A stretch of 64,000 nt of DNA from contig JAOANR010000006.1 in the NCBI GenBank assembly GCA_030278955.1, positions 53,348,915 through 53,412,914 of the forward strand. The letters run 5' to 3'. Origin of the DNA: Hygrophila difformis (taxonomy: Eukaryota > Streptophyta > Magnoliopsida > Lamiales > Acanthaceae). Numbering within the stretch: the first letter of the stretch is position 1; each line of letters begins with the position of its first letter. Under the pieces are notes generated by a model. It saw nothing but the letters and a program-made list of their open reading frames with translations. It was not told the origin of the DNA and ran no database searches. Both the position numbers and the translations under genes were made by a program. Positions 55,087 to 64,000 of the stretch are shown piece by piece.

Positions 55087-56069
55087 TCATCCTTCAAAAG
55101 CTTGATTTTCAGAAGCTATTGCAGTCAGACATATGTGGGACTGATGAGGTCCTGCACAATAATGACATGCAACAGTCTGAATGGCTTGAACTAGTTGTAT
55201 CGACTTCCCAGGAACTGGAACAACCACCTTATTCAGAGCAACCTCCATACTCCCCAATATGTCTACTACCATAGCTAGCTCGTCCTTCATCTCCTTCAGT
55301 GCTCCCATCTCTTCTACTTTAGTAGGGACATTCCTTTCTCCATTACCCCATAACTCCTCATCCTCCACAAAAGCATCATAATTCTCCTCCCTTCCTCTGC
55401 AGTCCTATCCATAAAGGTTCCCCCAGATGTTCCATTAAACCACTACCTATCTCCAGGTGTCAGACCCTGATAGAATGCATAAAGGATCTCGGGCTCAAAC
55501 ATACCATGATGGGGACATGCCCTAATGCTTGCCTTCATCCTCTCCCATGCATCTATCACAGTCTCATGTCCTTTCTGCTTAAATATTTTAATCTGGTCCC
55601 TGAGCTTGATGATCATGGAAGGCGGAAAGAACTTGGTCATAAACCTCTGCAGTATCTCATCCCAAGTGCGAATAGATCCGGTAGGAATTGCTTGAAACCA
55701 TGCTTCAGCTCTATCCCTTAATAAAAAGGGAAACAACTGCATCATGAGTACCTCTGGTGTCATCCCTGCAATGTTCACTGTACTGCATAGGCTCCTAAAG
55801 TGATAGAGGTGGATGTTTGGGTTCTCTTGGATACCTCTTCCAAATTGTTTATGTTGGACCATGGTTAGAAGAGATGGATTGATTGAAAAGGGTAGGTTCG
55901 GTCTAGGTCTCACCACTGGATCATTTATAATATGACCCATCGGTTGCATTTGCTGCCTGATAGTCAAAACTGGTGGTGGGGGAGGATTCACACCAATAGC
56001 TTTAAGATTATTTTGTGCACCCTCTCCTGGCGGTTCCTGCCGCTCACACTTATTGTTATCCCTATTCAT
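55087..56069 (-). pseudogene. Athila/Retand-type Gypsy gag, copy B, truncated
   Basis: The ATG at 56069 opens MNRDNNKCERQEPPGEGAQN. The capsid-type region is fuller than in copy A (QLFPFLLRDRAEAWFQAIP, FMTKFFPPSMIIKLRDQIK, AFYQGLTPGDR). A stop follows at 55443, then a shifted continuation with GGTFMDRTAEEG and the zinc-knuckle-like CHYCAGPHQSHIC. It ends at the junction with the element 3 LTR. It is similar to but clearly distinct from copy A. Confidence 0.88.
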
Positions 56070-56297
56070 GGTTTTTTCTAATCTTCTCCTAGCCCTGATT
56101 CTTCCTTCAGTCCTAGAAATTCTTGATCAAACTCGAATTCAGGTGAAAAACATCTGGGCATAAATTAGAGCCTAAAAACAATAGGAAAGCAAGGAGTAAG
56201 TGACTAGAAAATTTAAAATAATAAAAATAAAAATAAAAATAAGAAGAAATAAGAGAGAAACCACAAAAATTCAATAAACTATAACAAAAACCACAGC

Positions 56298-56428
56298 TCC
56301 CCGGCAACGGCGTCAAAAACTTGGTGTGTGGAATATTTTCCAACACAACCCGCAGTGTACGGTCTAAATAATAATCCGGTGAAACCGGGTCGAATCCAGA
56401 GGGAACAAGGAATTTCCAATAGTTTATA
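56298..56428 (-). repeat. Primer binding site and LTR start of copy B
   Basis: The minus strand at 56315-56298 reads TGACGCCGTTGCCGGGGA (tRNA-Asp type). The LTR piece 56325-56428 matches 20248-20350 and then stops at a Copia fragment. Confidence 0.8.
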
Positions 56429-56429
56429 A

Positions 56430-57515
56430 AAATTATAGAAAGCATTTTCTTCAAATCGTACATCCCTACTAATGACAATCCTTTTTGTCTCAGGATTATA
56501 CAACTTGTACGCTTTCGTCCTCTCATTATAGCCGATGAATATGCATTTTTAAGATTTATCATCCCACTTTGTCCTCCAAGAACCAGGAATATGTGCATAA
56601 GCCACACAACCAAATGTTTTCAAATGACCAACATTTGGTTTCTGCCATGCCACGCCTCATTTGGTGTATAGTTTTGCAAACTCTTTGTTGGTGATTGGTT
56701 GATCAAGTAGACAGCACAAGCAACAGCTTCTCCCCAAAATTCAGCCGGCAAATTTTTCTTTTTCATCATGCACCTGACCATCTCCATAATCGTTCTATTT
56801 TTCTGCTCCACGATACCATTTTGTTGTGGTGAATATCGGGCTGTCAATTCATGTCTAATACCATGCAATTGACAAAATTCCCCAAACATTGACGATAAAT
56901 ATTCTCCTCCACGATCGCTTCGCAAAACTTTGATTTCATTTCCAGTATACTTCTCAACCTTTGCCTTGAAATCCTTGAAGCACGAAAATGCTTCAGATTT
57001 TTCCTTCACCAAATACACCCAAACTTTTCTGGTAAAGTCAGCGATAAATAAAAAGAAATATCGATTACCTCCAAAAGATGGAATCAGGATCGGGCCACAA
57101 AGATCAGTACGGACGAGCTCCAATGGTGCCTTCGATTTCCAATTTGAGTTTGATGGGAATGCATCTCGATGTTGCTTCCCGAGTTGCATTCTTCACAGAC
57201 TCCATCCACCGTTTTGATTTTGGGCAGGCCGAACACAATGGATTTATTCGCAACTCCTTCAAGCTCCCGAAATTGAGATGTCCAAATCTCCCATGCCACA
57301 AATTGGAAGTCTCATCACTTCCAGGAAGATAGCAGGCATCATTTAGGATTTTTAGTTTCACAGCAAATAAATTGTTTGATCCGAAACCAATTATTCCCAC
57401 GATTTGATTATTCTTCTTCATTGTACAAGAATTGCCAACGAAGCGAATATCAAATCCTTTCTTCATAAGATGACCAACACTTAGTAGGTTGCTTTTCAGG
57501 CCTGGAACGAAAAAT
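56430..57515 (-). pseudogene. Copia fragment: pre-integrase zinc region and integrase
   Basis: Minus-strand reading starts with VPGLKSNLLSVGHLMKKGFD (about 57510) and continues with LWHGRFGHLNFGSLKELRIN, CSACPKSK, the integrase core (DLCGPILIPSFGGNRYFFLF, VLRSDRGGEYLSS, SPQQNGIVEQKNRT) and a post-integrase segment ending SRDVRFEENAFYN. A frameshift near 57100 and another near 56630 break it. Gag, RT and LTRs are absent. It differs from the intact Copia at 1-4534. Confidence 0.9.
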
Positions 57516-58131
57516 ACTGATAATGGCCAGAAATGTCCATTATTTTCAATCCATTTCCGTGTCTTAAACGGGCATTTGATCGCATTCCGGTCTTATACTA
57601 AATAAGAAATCAGTTGAATTGGACCGATTTATGCATATTTGTAAAAATAATAAGCTGGTATGAAAAATGCATAAATATATAATTTTATTACACATTTATG
57701 TTAGGAAAATCCAAAAACATGAGAAAAAGAAAAGAAAAGAAAAAGGAAATAAAAAGATGGGAAAAGAAAGGAAAAACCCACAAAAACTGCATTTTTCAGG
57801 TAGTTACGACGCTAGACAGATCTACGACGGTAAGCATGGCTCACGTCGTAGCTTAGTCTAGCGTCGTCGGCAGAAATGAAGGCAGAATTCAGAATGAAGA
57901 TGGGTACAATGCTAAGCGAGTATAGCGTCGTAGTCAAGTCCGGTGTCGTAGTCAGGGATAGCGCCGTAAGCTGTTCAGCTAGAGACAGACAGTGTTTTCG
58001 AGCTGGAAGCCTACGATGCAAGACCAGTTCCACGTCATAATCGAGCTTGGCGATGTAAGGAGGTTAGCGTCGTAAGGAAGCCCAGAATTCAAACTCAGAC
58101 TGGAGGGCCCATGGGCCTAGGGTTTTCCACC

Positions 58132-58139
58132 TATATAAG
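58132..58139 (+). promoter_or_regulatory. TATA box
   Basis: TATATAAG within CCACCTATATAAGGACG is a strong plant TATA context. Transcription would start about 30 bases downstream and run through the palindrome array. Confidence 0.6.
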
Positions 58140-58780
58140 GACGAGTTGACTCCTATGATCAGTCACTTCAACACATTCGAAAACTTGAAGACAACCGCAG
58201 TTCTTGAGGTGTGTGTAGGTAGTTAGGTAGTTAGGGTTTTATTTTTTTTGTATTATTTACGTTTATGCCTTAGATTAGCTCTTTATTATTCTAGATTAGT
58301 GGTTTTATTAGTATTTCCAGCTTAGGTTAGCCACTTTCAAACCATTTCAGTTTTGTTAAACTTTTATTAAGGTTTGAAATACCCAAATAATGGGTATTAT
58401 CAAATCATTTTCTTATAAAATGGGAAGTTAAGCACAAAAAGAGTCCCAAATCATGAAATGGACACGGGTCCATGGATTTTACGCTTTATTTTTGGTCTAA
58501 TGACCATTTGGTCATTTTATTTTCTGTTTGCATGTGGGTTTTCTGTTGTTTTTCTCTTTTTGGGTTCTTGTGCATGATATTATGGTTGGAAATCCTCATT
58601 TGGGTTTGTGGTTCATTATGCTTAATGTTAGCTTTTAATTTTTCTTCTTTTTATGCATTGTAGCTTATTATCCATTTCTGTTTTGCCATACTTTGCATTT
58701 GTGAGCCATAAAATCTGAAAAAAGGGTTTAGCAATCGCATAGATTGCATTATCCGAACAACAATTTATGTTCTGGGGTGG

Positions 58781-59424
58781 CTACGACGCTAACCGCCCTA
58801 CGACGCTAACCTAGGTTAGCGTCGTACGAGAGGTTTCACGTCGTAGTTACCTCAGACTTAAGCAAAATTGCCCTATGACGTTAGTCTCACGATGTGATCT
58901 TAGGATCACGTCATAATTTTTAGTCTAAGGTCATAGGACCCCAAAACACTTCTATTTTTCACAAAAACCCACCTACGACGCTAAGCTCACGACGTGATCC
59001 TAGGATCACGTCGTAATTTAATGTTTGGCGTCGTACCCCCCACTTTCACAAACACTTCTAAAATTCATGCTACGGCGCTATCCTCACGACGTGATCCTAG
59101 GATCATGTCGTAATTTAATGCTTAGTGTCATAGTATCCCTTCTTTCTCAAAAAAACCATCTTCTCCCTACTACGACGCTAAACCCTACGACGTGAACCAT
59201 GTTTTACGTCGTAATATTTGCTTAGCGTCTTAGTCCCCCATTTCTAATCCAACATGCACGACGTCGAACCTACGACGTGAACCATGTTTCACGTCATAAT
59301 CAAGATTAGCGTCGTACATCATACCCTTTAACTCCAAAAGTTTCACCTCTTTCACCAACCCATGACGACGCTAGTCTCACGACGTGATCCTAGGATCACG
59401 TCGTAAAATCTGTTTAGCGTCGTA
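58781..59424. repeat. Array of seven nested palindromes with GACGCTAA and GACGTGATCC arms
   Basis: Units near 58781, 58873, 58973, 59070, 59170, 59259 and 59365 (spacing about 90-105 bp) each have outer arms CTACGACGCTA / TAGCGTCGTA and an inner palindrome. 58799-58826 is a perfect 28-bp palindrome (half: TACGACGCTAACCT). 58989-59014 and 59379-59404 are perfect 26-bp palindromes (half: ACGACGTGATCCT). Two units use a different inner core, GTGAACCATG..TTCAC-like, and still pair. Related but looser motifs occur at 57800-58080. Confidence 0.9.
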
Positions 59425-59791
59425 ATTGGCAATTTTTGCTAATTTTTCCATTTCTCCATTCTCTTCATTAACTAATTGAACCCTTAAGTCAATAATTAAG
59501 GATCATGATTAGCAATGATTAAGATCAGTAATTACCTTGATTAAAGGATCTTTGTTCAATTTTCACTAAAATATTTTTCAATAAACAAAATCTTGATATC
59601 TTAAGCAGATAATCCGGACTGTAATTAATTATGGTATGAAGGATTATTAAGTCATTAATCATGGATTAATTCCGTACCCTTGCATGAGAAACCAATGTCT
59701 CTCGTACAAGGCATTATCTTTTATTTTATTTTATTTTGTCTTTTCCGTGATGTGTGAAATGAGTGATAAAAGATGTCCCAAACTAATGTTT

Positions 59792-59926
59792 GCGAATGGT
59801 CCATTCACCGGAAAGTTAAATAGCTCGTGGTTTGGGTGTTGATTTTCATTTGTTATTTTGCATGGTCTGGATAGTGGTTGGTGTAAGCTCTGGCGAATGG
59901 TCCCTTCAACGGGAAGTAAAATAGCT
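59792..59926. repeat. Duplicated 34-bp motif GCGAATGGTCC...AATAGCT
   Basis: Copies at 59792-59825 and 59893-59926 with a few differences. Non-coding. Confidence 0.8.
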
Positions 59927-61953
59927 ACTCAGCCAACTCCTATCCGGATACTGTTTTCTTTTCTTTATCTTAATTTCCAAACCCAAATTCTAATTTGTGA
60001 AATGAATCAGTTAATATCTGTCAATATGAGTCGATGATTATTGCAGAGAGGAAACATGTAGGTTTTTATCTGAATTCGCAGACAGTAGAGGCCCAACTGG
60101 TAGCGACACTGCCATTATAGGGTTTCTGCTGTCTAAATTCATTCCATCCGAGTAATTGGGAAACTGGATAGCAGATGTTTGCAGTCCACCTGATTATTTT
60201 GTCATAATTTTTGCCTCATGGCTACGTCATCTCTGTGTCTCACATTCTGTCTAAACCCGCCATTATATTTTAGATTAAATTAATTTTACACTTCCATATA
60301 TCCTTATTCATGCTATTATTATGTAATTATTGTGGTCTATAATATTCTGGGATCCTTCCCTTGGACATTAGAAGTCTAGATTCAAACAGGTATTGCATAG
60401 TAAATTTCTAACAAAAAATTCATTTATAAAATCCGGATCTAAGTAAGGGATAAATTCCTCAGTTATGACTAGTTCATATTCGATCAAGGGATAATTTTTT
60501 GGGAGATTAGAAGCAGAGTCATCGATTAGGTCTCATCTAGATTGAAAGGGTCTGTGTTCTTATTGAGAGTCTAGTACCTGTTTAGGGGATGTTTTTAAAT
60601 TTATTATTTTCCAAAATTGCTGTGTGTTGGAAATCTGGTATTAAAATATTACACTGAGATGGGGTCCACTTGGATTCAAATACGGTGTGATAGATGATAC
60701 TTGAGGAATAACACTCAGGCCTTGGTTATTTTCTAAGATAGGGTTGAGTTCCTTTCAACTGCTATCCTCTTCTGCCAAAGCCTATCTTTGAGTCCTGAGT
60801 GAGTGCATCCGGAACAACTAATTTATTAGTTCGTTTCATTAGTTTGTATCTCATAACCACCCAAAAAGAAGTGAACACTGCGAGCGGTTTAGCGAGATCC
60901 GAGAATTCTTGTTCCACATCCGGTCATCCTGCCTGTGGGCTCTTTTTATACTACCAGGGTAACTCTTTTGAAACCTCCGAGTGATAGGATTTTAAATGCT
61001 TTCTTTACCGCTTTCTTATAAACGCTTTCTTTAGAGGTCACTTGGATGTATTGAAAGTAGTGAAACTGCTTCTAGGTTTGAGAGTTATGGGATAGTTCAG
61101 GCTCAGTTAGAATCTTTGGGTGTGACATGGGGGAATGATGGCAGTACTTGGCATTTCAACTAATGATCTGTCAGGTGTTGCTTATCCACCACAGATGAAA
61201 TAACATATCCTGACGGGGCAGTTACGAATTTGTGGTATCTTAGAAAATGCGGTCTTAAGAACATGTTAACTCATACTGTAAGTACCTATCTGTTAAAGGG
61301 AACATAGTACTGAGAGCATGAGAATTAGCTATCTGACAGAATTATCCCAAACAAAGATCTGTGTATAAAAATGGAAGTTTAACTATGCTTTCTCTGATTC
61401 TTGTCCAATTTTTATTCTTTTCTTCATGTCCCTTTTGTCCATCTTTGAAATCAGCTTCATAGTTAGCATAGCGTAAATTTATAGCTTTCTTAGAATAATT
61501 TTTACTGCTTCCATAGGATAGATTTTATCCGCTTTCTAGACCTAATTTTAATTGCATTCATAGCATAAATCTATCTGCTTTCTAGAATAGTTTTAATGCG
61601 CTTCTTAGGATAATTTATCTGTTTTCATAGCTTAGCTTAAATTCAGTCAAGTAGTTGTTAGTTCAACTCTCAAACTGATTAGAGCAATACGAGTGGAAAA
61701 TCTAGTAAAATGGTGTGGGACCCGCTTCTATCGCACATCCTCCAGTGACGATCCGGTCTTTCCTATAAATTACTGCAATTTTTGACACCGTGCGCTTTCG
61801 GGCCACCGTTTCATAACACGAGTAATAAAAACGTGACAACCTAAATATATCCTTAATCCCAACTCCATCTTCATAACTTGTTTTCCTTAAATAAAAACTA
61901 AACTGGGATTTATTACTTTATTATTTCAAAAATATTCGTTGTTGGTAAGAAAA

Positions 61954-63441
61954 ATGACTGAAACACCGAAATTTCCCTCTCTAAATTTTCCGCCCGGACG
62001 TCCTCCTGATTCCACCAGGAAAGAAGGTGTTTGCTCTACTCCTTCGTATCGTGATGCTTGCATGGGTGGTACTGGTGAGGCCCCGGCACCTGCTGCAGAG
62101 ACAATTGATCTCTTGAAAGAAAATTTGGCTACTATAGACAGGTCTGGACCGAATAAACGCTGTCCCAAAATAAGGTTTGCTCCTTCGGTGCTAACAGAAT
62201 TTTATGCTCCTTGGGAAGATACGTTAGTGATTAAGGGTTTGGGCTTGTCGGTGGGATTCCTTGCCATGAGGAATGCTCTCTCAAGAGTTTGGAAGCTGAA
62301 TGGGAAATTTGACCTCTTGGATGTCGGCCATGGTTGTTACCTGGCTAAATTCGAATTACCAGATGAGCGTGAGAAAGTCTTGACGGAGGGTCCTTGGTTA
62401 GTTTATGACCATTGCATTGCGGTGATGAGATGGACACCACAATTTGATCCTGAGCTTACGAAATTGAACACCATTCATACGTGGGTTCAATTCCATGGTC
62501 TCAAGCCTGCATTTTACAAGGAGAGTGGACTCAGGGTTGTTGCTTCGGCCATAGGGGTTCCTTTCAAATTTGATCGGAGTACGCTAGCAATTTCTAGGGG
62601 AAGATATGCTAGGGTGTGCGTGGAGCTCAATTTAGATGAACCCCTTATTGGTCAGGTTGAGGTTGAAGGGAAATTGATCAAAATTGCATATGAAAGTTTG
62701 CATGTAGTTTGTATGCATTGTGCACGATATGGGCACAGACAGGATCGCTGCGAATTTGGTGGACGGGAATCTCCGCGCCGGGAGGCGCCGGAGGTGAGTG
62801 CGGTGCATCCAGTCCCACAGGTGCCGCAGGAGGCTGTTACACAGGTGGCGGAAAATTCATCTTCCACGGCAGCTTCCGGGACAGGTGTTGAGAAATTAGG
62901 GTCTGACAGGGGTTGTGGGGATGACAAGGATAAAATGAAAGGGGGGTCGGTGTCAGTGGAGAATGTGGAGGATTCTAGTGGCATTGGGGAGTGGATGATT
63001 GTTCAACGCCGCAAACCCCGGAAGAAGGAGATCACTACTCGATATCATGATGACGCACTACAGACTTATGGGCCAGGAAAAGGTCATGGAGGGGTTTTTA
63101 ATTTTACCTCACAGCTCCAACTTAAGTCTGGCCCAGGACCAGATATGGGAACCACATCTAAAGCAGGTGGACTTAATCCTAACTCCATGGATCGGGGTAA
63201 GGGGATATTGAGAGCCAAACAATCATATGGGCCGAAAAGAGTTAGGATTGAAGAAAGGGATGATACAGAAGCCGGAGGTGAGTATCAATCCTTAAAACAA
63301 GCTTTTCAGTCGGCTGCTGCTGCGTTTTCGAACGAGGGCACAGACACGGATAGCTCCCACAGCCTGGATGAGGTGGGGAAGTTGGACTCTGCTGCTCCGA
63401 AGGCACATGAGATGGATGTGGAGGCCTCTCGGCCTGCATAG
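61954..63441 (+). CDS. LINE ORF1 protein (DUF4283-like, CCHC zinc knuckle), 495 aa
   Basis: An RNA-binding protein of plant L1-type elements. The ATG at 61954 (MTETPKFPSLNFPP) is the first ATG in frame. The DUF4283-like domain spans about residues 60-170 (TLVIKGLGLSVGFLAMRNAL, VLTEGPWLVYDHCIAVMRW). The following segment (HTWVQFHGLKPAFYKE, ISRGRYARVCVELNLDEPLI) leads to the zinc knuckle CMHCARYGHRQDRC at about residues 250-263. The long, disordered C-terminus contains the basic RRKPRKKE. No stop or frameshift was seen, and the length is normal. It is about 40 kb from, and clearly different from, the broken ORF1 at 22136. Confidence 0.93.
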   Translation: MTETPKFPSLNFPPGRPPDSTRKEGVCSTPSYRDACMGGTGEAPAPAAETIDLLKENLATIDRSGPNKRCPKIRFAPSVLTEFYAPWEDTLVIKGLGLSVGFLAMRNALSRVWKLNGKFDLLDVGHGCYLAKFELPDEREKVLTEGPWLVYDHCIAVMRWTPQFDPELTKLNTIHTWVQFHGLKPAFYKESGLRVVASAIGVPFKFDRSTLAISRGRYARVCVELNLDEPLIGQVEVEGKLIKIAYESLHVVCMHCARYGHRQDRCEFGGRESPRREAPEVSAVHPVPQVPQEAVTQVAENSSSTAASGTGVEKLGSDRGCGDDKDKMKGGSVSVENVEDSSGIGEWMIVQRRKPRKKEITTRYHDDALQTYGPGKGHGGVFNFTSQLQLKSGPGPDMGTTSKAGGLNPNSMDRGKGILRAKQSYGPKRVRIEERDDTEAGGEYQSLKQAFQSAAAAFSNEGTDTDSSHSLDEVGKLDSAAPKAHEMDVEASRPA

Positions 63442-63510
63442 AGTCCTTCGTCTGGAACTGAAGTTTGCCAGCCCAGTAGGGTTTCCAATTTTCCTCCGTT
63501 TGTTATTTAT

Positions 63511-64000
63511 ATGTCACATTTCATAGGATTCTCTATCTTGGCTTGGAATGTTCGGGGCTTCATGAACCCCACGACCAGACGTTGTTTATCCGAATCATTA
63601 AGATATCATAAACCCTCCTTGGTGTTCATCATTGAGCCGCAGGGCAAGTATGATAGGGCTAGGAATTTTTTCTACAACTTAGGGTTTATACCACTGTTCC
63701 TCCAAGAGTCACTTGGACGTGCAGGTGGTCTCTGGGTGTTAGGGCAATCGAGTTTGTACGTTCAATGTTGCATATTCGATACACATGAGCGTTTCTTAAC
63801 CTTTTCACTTCATTCTGGGGATTTTTCTTGGGTTTATATGGCTGTATACTGCCACCCTAACTATCAGAGGAGGAAAGCCAATTCGGAGTATCTCAGGCAA
63901 CTGGCGGAACGTGTAAATGGACCCTGGCTTCTTTTGGGGGACTGGAACGAAGTGTTGGCTCCTTTCGAGGTTCTCGGGGGCGTTTACATCCATAGGAGGG
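63511..64000 (+). CDS. LINE ORF2 start: APE-type endonuclease (partial)
   Basis: The ATG at 63511 (MSHFIGFSILAWNVRGFMNP) opens a frame that stays open to the window edge. The endonuclease core is visible: SILAWNVRG at the start, LVFIIEPQGKYD with the metal-binding Glu position, GRAGGLWVLG, then FSWVYMAVYCHPN and WLLLGDWNEVLAPFEVLGG (usual motif GDFNE). The product would nick target DNA and reverse transcribe the LINE RNA; the RT part is outside the window. Confidence 0.9.
   Translation, partial: MSHFIGFSILAWNVRGFMNPTTRRCLSESLRYHKPSLVFIIEPQGKYDRARNFFYNLGFIPLFLQESLGRAGGLWVLGQSSLYVQCCIFDTHERFLTFSLHSGDFSWVYMAVYCHPNYQRRKANSEYLRQLAERVNGPWLLLGDWNEVLAPFEVLGGVYIHRR

Larger units (their letters stand above)
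57516..61953. other. Long non-coding LTR-like region of an unidentified element
   Basis: No coding sequence was recognised in 4.4 kb. It starts near TGATAATGGCC (57519), has a TATA box at 58132, clusters of GACG-type inverted repeats (57800-58080 and 58781-59424), a duplicated 34-bp motif, drifting T-rich repeats (61480-61640), and a CACCGTGCGCTTTCGGG stretch (61787-61803) that could be a primer binding region. This fits a very long Gypsy LTR, but no second copy lies in the window, so the call is inference. Confidence 0.45.
61954..64000 (+). mobile_element. L1-type LINE, intact so far, continues beyond the window
   Basis: ORF1 is complete and ORF2 is open to the window end, with a 69-bp gap between them, the usual plant LINE layout. 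The 5' border lies somewhere upstream of 61954 and was not fixed. No target duplication can be tested. Confidence 0.85.

Noticed and set aside
58781..59424. Terminal inverted repeats of a DNA transposon
   Set aside because: The palindromes are tandem and evenly spaced, with no pair of unique ends or target duplication around them.

Overview
This window looks like repeat-rich DNA from a eudicot plant nuclear genome. No intact single-copy host gene is visible. The evidence for a plant is Tork/TNT1-like Copia, chromovirus and Athila/Retand-type Gypsy elements, plant L1-type LINEs with DUF4283-like ORF1 and RVT/RNase H tails, a Helitron, a hAT-like MITE, and captured exons of plastid-type KASII and plant NOP14. 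An asterid or Lamiales host is only a guess.

Layout, left to right. (1) 1-4534: a full-length minus-strand Copia element. Its gag-pol frame is uninterrupted and its LTRs are identical over all 218 visible bases, so it is young. (2) 4535-6419: unexplained flank with degenerate tandem repeats and an (AT)n run. (3) 6420-16402: a candidate 10-kb minus-strand Helitron (5' TC, 3' hairpin plus CTAG, A/T target). It carries ten exons of a 3-oxoacyl-ACP synthase II (KASII) gene, two exons of a NOP14 gene and several unidentified exon-like pieces, all in the same direction and broken by indels. (4) 16945-18457: a 5'-truncated LINE. (5) 18458-22063: gag and LTR of a minus-strand Athila/Retand-type Gypsy, with a 519-bp hAT-like MITE in its LTR.

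(6) 22080-46466: a LINE whose target site duplication can be paired across 24 kb. Two Gypsy elements were later inserted into it. Element 1 (25003-32224) encodes only gag and protease. Element 2 (32619-44149, minus strand) is a chromovirus with a long open gag-pol, an extra upstream ORF, and a relic of a different LTR beside its own. (7) 46608-55085: element 3, a plus-strand relative of element 2. Nearly all of its gag-pol is replaced by an antisense, apparently spliced gene for a plant-transposon-type protein. Its LTR contains six hairpins with covarying stems. (8) 55086-57515: a second Athila/Retand gag copy and a Copia fragment. (9) 57516-61953: non-coding, LTR-like DNA with a TATA box and a striking array of long palindromes. 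(10) 61954-64000: the start of a LINE with an intact ORF1 and an open ORF2.

The genes do not form a pathway. They are layers of insertions, captures and recombination. The order of nesting is clear: the Athila/Retand LTR is oldest, then the LINE, then the two Gypsy elements. The observations most worth a second look are the two structured repeat arrays (48488-48675 and 58781-59424), the gene-capturing Helitron, and the chimeric element 2/element 3 pair with a shared upstream ORF. All homology calls are by eye from remembered family motifs; no database search was run.
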